Positions 61,522 to 64,000 of a DNA stretch of 64,000 nucleotides are shown piece by piece. The position numbers were made by a program, and so were the translations under genes. Each line of letters begins with the position of its first letter. Position 1 is the stretch's first letter. The DNA is from Pseudomonadota bacterium (GTDB lineage Bacteria; Pseudomonadota; Alphaproteobacteria; Rhizobiales; Pleomorphomonadaceae), in NCBI GenBank assembly GCA_023436885.1, contig JAEZHI010000038.1:186001-250000 (forward strand), read 5' to 3'. The notes beneath the pieces are model-generated. The model was not told where the DNA came from. It ran no database searches and saw only the letters and a program-made list of their open reading frames with translations.

Positions 61522-62252
61522 TTCTTTACCCCGCCATTGACCTCAAGGACGGTGCCTGCGTTCGTCTGAAGCTGGGCGATATGAACGCTGCCACGGTATA
61601 CAACGCCGACCCTGCCGCGCAGGCGCTTGCCTTCCGGGATATCGGATTTCCCTGGCTGCATGTCGTCGATCTAAACGGCGCCTTTGCCGGCCGGTCGGTT
61701 AACGGCGCTGCGGTGGATGCCATCCTTGAGGCTGTGACGCCGGGGATGCGAGTTCAGCTGGGCGGTGGCATACGGGATATGGCAGCCATTGAAACCTGGC
61801 TCGGCAAGGGCATCGCCCGCGTCATCCTCGGCACCGTCGCCTTGCGTGATCCCGGGCTGGTCAAGGCTGCCGCGAAAGCCTTTCCAGGGCGTATCGTGGT
61901 CGGCATTGATGCCCGTGGCGGCAAGGTTGCCGTCGAGGGCTGGGCGGAGAGCGCCGAGTTGTCCGCCGTGGAGCTCGCTGGTCGTTTCGAGGATGCCGGT
62001 GTTGCGGCGATCGTCTACACCGATATCGATCGTGACGGCGTGCTGAAGGGACTGAACCTGCCCGCGACACTGTCCCTTGCCCGCGCTGTGTCGATTCCTG
62101 TGATTGCCTCTGGCGGTCTGGCCTCGATGGACGACATCGAAGCTCTTTGCCAGCCGGAGTCCCTGGTACTCGACGGGGCCATTACCGGTCGAGCTCTCTA
62201 TGATGGTCGTCTCGACCCCCACGCTGCGTTGGCCAGGCTCGCGGAAATTTGA
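61518..62252 (+). CDS. hisA: Phosphoribosylformimino-AICAR ribotide isomerase
   Basis: HisA opens the ring of ProFAR in histidine synthesis. The 244-residue TIM barrel has the catalytic Asp in ILYPAIDLKDG and the second in YTDIDRDG. The GTG at 61518 overlaps the hisH stop and has AGGTGG upstream; a GTG three codons earlier (61509) is also open. It is not followed by hisF, which is unusual for this order. Confidence 0.94.
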   Translation: MILYPAIDLKDGACVRLKLGDMNAATVYNADPAAQALAFRDIGFPWLHVVDLNGAFAGRSVNGAAVDAILEAVTPGMRVQLGGGIRDMAAIETWLGKGIARVILGTVALRDPGLVKAAAKAFPGRIVVGIDARGGKVAVEGWAESAELSAVELAGRFEDAGVAAIVYTDIDRDGVLKGLNLPATLSLARAVSIPVIASGGLASMDDIEALCQPESLVLDGAITGRALYDGRLDPHAALARLAEI

Positions 62253-62373
62253 CGGGGTTCGCCCCTGGTTTCCGCCAAAAACGCAATTATTTCAAAATTG
62301 AGCTATTTTCGTAAGCGGGCTCTAAGCGCGCTCTGCCATAGTCCGGCTATCGGGATTTGTGCGGAGTAAAGTC

Positions 62374-62676
62374 ATGCTGGTTATCGTCGCGATGTCGGGT
62401 TTGGTTGGGTTCGTCGCTGGTGTGCGTGTGCGACTTGTCCCGCTTATTGTCCTGGCGGCGATTGTAGCTTGCGGAGCCGGCTTTGCTGCTGCCGCCATGG
62501 CTATGCCCGTCTGGCAGATTGCCCTGTCCATCGTTCTGGCCGTCACGGTTTTCGAGCTGGCTGCCTTCGCTGCGCTGACTGTTCGTGTCGGCCTTTCTCG
62601 TTCGGTGACCGAAGCCGAGAAGGCTCCCGCCAAGTCTGCCCCTCAGCCCCAGGGTGGCGCGACTGCCCTGCGTTGA
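62374..62676 (+). CDS. Small membrane protein of unknown function
   Basis: The 100-residue protein has three or four hydrophobic stretches (about 2-18, 23-45, 48-70) and a short basic/proline tail. I do not recognise a family; size and pattern resemble small ExoX-like or general membrane-modulator proteins, but no motif supports it. The ATG at 62374 follows GCGGAG; GTG at 62359 is an alternative. Confidence 0.65.
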   Translation: MLVIVAMSGLVGFVAGVRVRLVPLIVLAAIVACGAGFAAAAMAMPVWQIALSIVLAVTVFELAAFAALTVRVGLSRSVTEAEKAPAKSAPQPQGGATALR

Positions 62677-62948
62677 GAAGCTTCCAGCTCCCTCTGAACC
62701 GCTCGATTTTGCCATTGCCAGCCCCAGCCGCTTGTCTTGCAATCCTGCCATGCAGCTTTGCCGGCAGTTTTTAGGCGGTTTTTCCTGGGAATGACTGGAA
62801 TTTGCAACTGGTTTGCTTCATCTAGAAAAGAAGCGAGTGCTATCCAAAGGCACTCACTAGGGTGGCAGCCACACCGGTTGAAACAATCGATTGGCTGACC
62901 TGAGCCCTAGGGCCCCACTGATGCGGTTCCGCATCGTCGCGGCCGGAT

Positions 62949-63803
62949 ATGCTCTGGCAGAGGAAGCCGACATTGAACGCCTATAGCTCGACCGTCGAGA
63001 CCGGTGCCGCTGGCGCCCAGACTTTCCCGATCCCGGACAACGTCTTTGCCGAGACGGTAACCGAGGTTCAACATTACACGGATCGTCTGTTCCGTTTTCG
63101 GACGACCCGCCCGGCCAGCTTCCGCTTCCGTTCGGGCGAGTTCGTGATGATCGGTCTGCCCAATGCCGAGCGTCCCGTGTTCCGAGCCTATTCGGTGGCC
63201 AGCCCCGCCTGGGATGACGAACTCGAGTTCTTCTCCATCAAGGTGCCCGGTGGCCCGTTGACCGAATACCTTCAGAAGGTGAAGGTCGGTGACACGATCC
63301 TTATGCGCAAGAAGCCGACGGGCACCCTGGTTATCGACGCCCTCTTACCCGGCAAGCGTCTTTATCTCCTGTCGACCGGCACGGGCGTTGCGCCCTTCGC
63401 CAGTTTGATTCGCGACCCCGAAGTCTACGAGAAATTTGAGGAAGTCATCCTCATTCAGACCTGTCGCGAAGTGGCTGAGCTTGCTTACGCCCGCGAGCTT
63501 TACGAGGATGTCGTCAATCACGAATTCCTCGGTGAACTCGCCGCCGGCAAGCTTCGTCTCTACGATGCAGCGACGCGCGAACCGCATCCTCGCCAGGGCC
63601 GCATCACCGATCTGATCGACTCCGGCAAGCTGTTTGCCGATCTCGGCGTACCGGCCTTCGATCCGGCGACCGATCGCGCGATGATCTGCGGCTCAATGGC
63701 AATGATCAAGGACACCAAGGATCGGCTCGAACACTTCGGGCTCGTCGAAGGGGCCAATAACGCGCCGAATACCTTCGTTGTCGAGCGCGCATTCGTCGGC
63801 TGA
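62949..63803 (+). CDS. fpr: Ferredoxin-NADP reductase
   Basis: Fpr exchanges electrons between NADPH and ferredoxin or flavodoxin and helps in redox stress. FAD-binding RAYSVASP and NADP-binding STGTGVAPFASLI are clear, with the C-terminal VVERAFVG. The protein is 284 residues from the ATG at 62949; a TTG at 62973 with AGGAAG upstream would give a shorter N-terminus closer to relatives. A strong terminator follows. The gap before it (62677-62948) holds no gene, only a 6-bp hairpin at 62835-62855. Confidence 0.92.
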   Translation: MLWQRKPTLNAYSSTVETGAAGAQTFPIPDNVFAETVTEVQHYTDRLFRFRTTRPASFRFRSGEFVMIGLPNAERPVFRAYSVASPAWDDELEFFSIKVPGGPLTEYLQKVKVGDTILMRKKPTGTLVIDALLPGKRLYLLSTGTGVAPFASLIRDPEVYEKFEEVILIQTCREVAELAYARELYEDVVNHEFLGELAAGKLRLYDAATREPHPRQGRITDLIDSGKLFADLGVPAFDPATDRAMICGSMAMIKDTKDRLEHFGLVEGANNAPNTFVVERAFVG

Positions 63804-63830
63804 GGCTTCCGGACGTCAGACATGATTGGC

Positions 63831-63857
63831 AAGGCGCTCCTGACGGGGGCGCCTTTT
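63831..63857 (+). terminator. fpr terminator
   Basis: AAGGCGCTCC pairs with GGGGCGCCTT (one G-U), with a 5-base loop, followed by TTTT; 28 bases after the fpr stop. Confidence 0.8.
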
Positions 63858-63943
63858 CTGTTTGGTGGCCGTGAGGAAAGATAGGTCGAACCGGCCAGTC
63901 CTTCCTCGCCACTGAGATGCCGGCGTTGCGACGCCCGGAAATG

Positions 63944-63972
63944 AAAAAGGGCCGCCAGTTGCCCGGCGGCCC
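63944..63972 (-). terminator. Terminator of a leftward gene beyond the window
   Basis: On the minus strand GGGCCGCC/GGCGGCCC (63972-63965 with 63956-63949) is followed by five T residues. A leftward gene or RNA must end just to its right, near or beyond 64000; only a few bases of it could be inside. Confidence 0.8.
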
Positions 63973-64000
63973 GATTAGTCTCAACCAGTTACCGATTACT

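Noticed and set aside
1..64000. CRISPR arrays, insertion sequences, prophage or a defence island
   Set aside because: No regular repeat-spacer pattern, transposase, integrase or phage structural gene was seen; gene content is core chromosome.

Overview
The window is a gene-dense, high-GC stretch of an alphaproteobacterial chromosome, most likely from the order Hyphomicrobiales (Rhizobiales). Several things point there. GcrA, CtrA-type (TTAA-N7-TTAA) and CcrM-type (GANTC) cell-cycle signals are present. An Irr-type Fur regulator sits next to fabA-fabB-fabI, and the SRP RNA gene lies directly upstream of dnaX. Other orders match those I know from this group: cmk-rpsA-sppA-ihfB, lptC-lptA-lptB-rpoN-hpf-ptsN, an NDUFA9-like gene facing uppP, and hisB-DUF2628-hisH-hisA. 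I cannot name the genus. I saw no rRNA operon, insertion sequence, prophage or CRISPR array; almost all of it is core chromosome.

Layout. 1-4.8 kb: cmk, rpsA with a folded leader, a candidate small RNA, sppA, ihfB and a LapA-like gene. 4.8-8.4 kb: the leftward argD-argF-hslO operon behind a leader that contains a terminator-like hairpin, divergent from gcrA. 9.4-15.2 kb: a leftward yejABEF peptide importer. 15.3-19 kb: SRP RNA, dnaX, ybaB, recR and an rnk-like gene. 19-26.2 kb: a degenerate receiver protein behind a perfect CtrA box, galE, kdsA, a hybrid histidine kinase and an HD-GYP response regulator. 26.4-32.3 kb: a second candidate small RNA and a carbohydrate block (GH3 glycosidase, xylulokinase, ribokinase, FucU-like mutarotase). 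32.5-38.5 kb: a TadG-like protein, an RluA-family pseudouridine synthase, gabD, a striking cluster of GANTC sites, and a GlcNAc-kinase-like/GntR pair. 38.6-42.1 kb: irr and fabA-fabB-fabI. 42.1-47.3 kb: a DUF1624 membrane protein, an unrecognised hydrolase-like protein, DUF1150, an Hsp20 behind a heat-shock-like promoter and possible RNA thermometer, a PhaZ-like protein lacking recognisable catalytic residues, and mmcB. 47.4-52.7 kb: ptsN, hpf, rpoN, lptB, lptA, lptC. 52.9-58.1 kb: an RNase D-like exonuclease, tRNA-Leu(CAG), an NDUFA9-like protein, uppP, a GST and queG. 58.1-64 kb: an MFS exporter, hisB-DUF2628-hisH-hisA without hisF, a small membrane protein and fpr.

The genes cover translation (rpsA, hpf, queG, tRNA), envelope building (kdsA, galE, lptABC, uppP, fabABI), amino-acid synthesis (arg, his), DNA maintenance (dnaX, recR, ybaB, ihfB, mmcB) and global control (gcrA, rpoN, ptsN, irr). 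The most notable signals lie between genes: two unannotated terminator-ended structured RNA candidates, an argD leader that may be an attenuator, a six-site GANTC cluster, and CtrA/CcrM signals in front of a pseudo-receiver gene. Two proteins (PhaZ-like and the receiver protein) look like relatives that have lost standard catalytic or phospho-acceptor residues.
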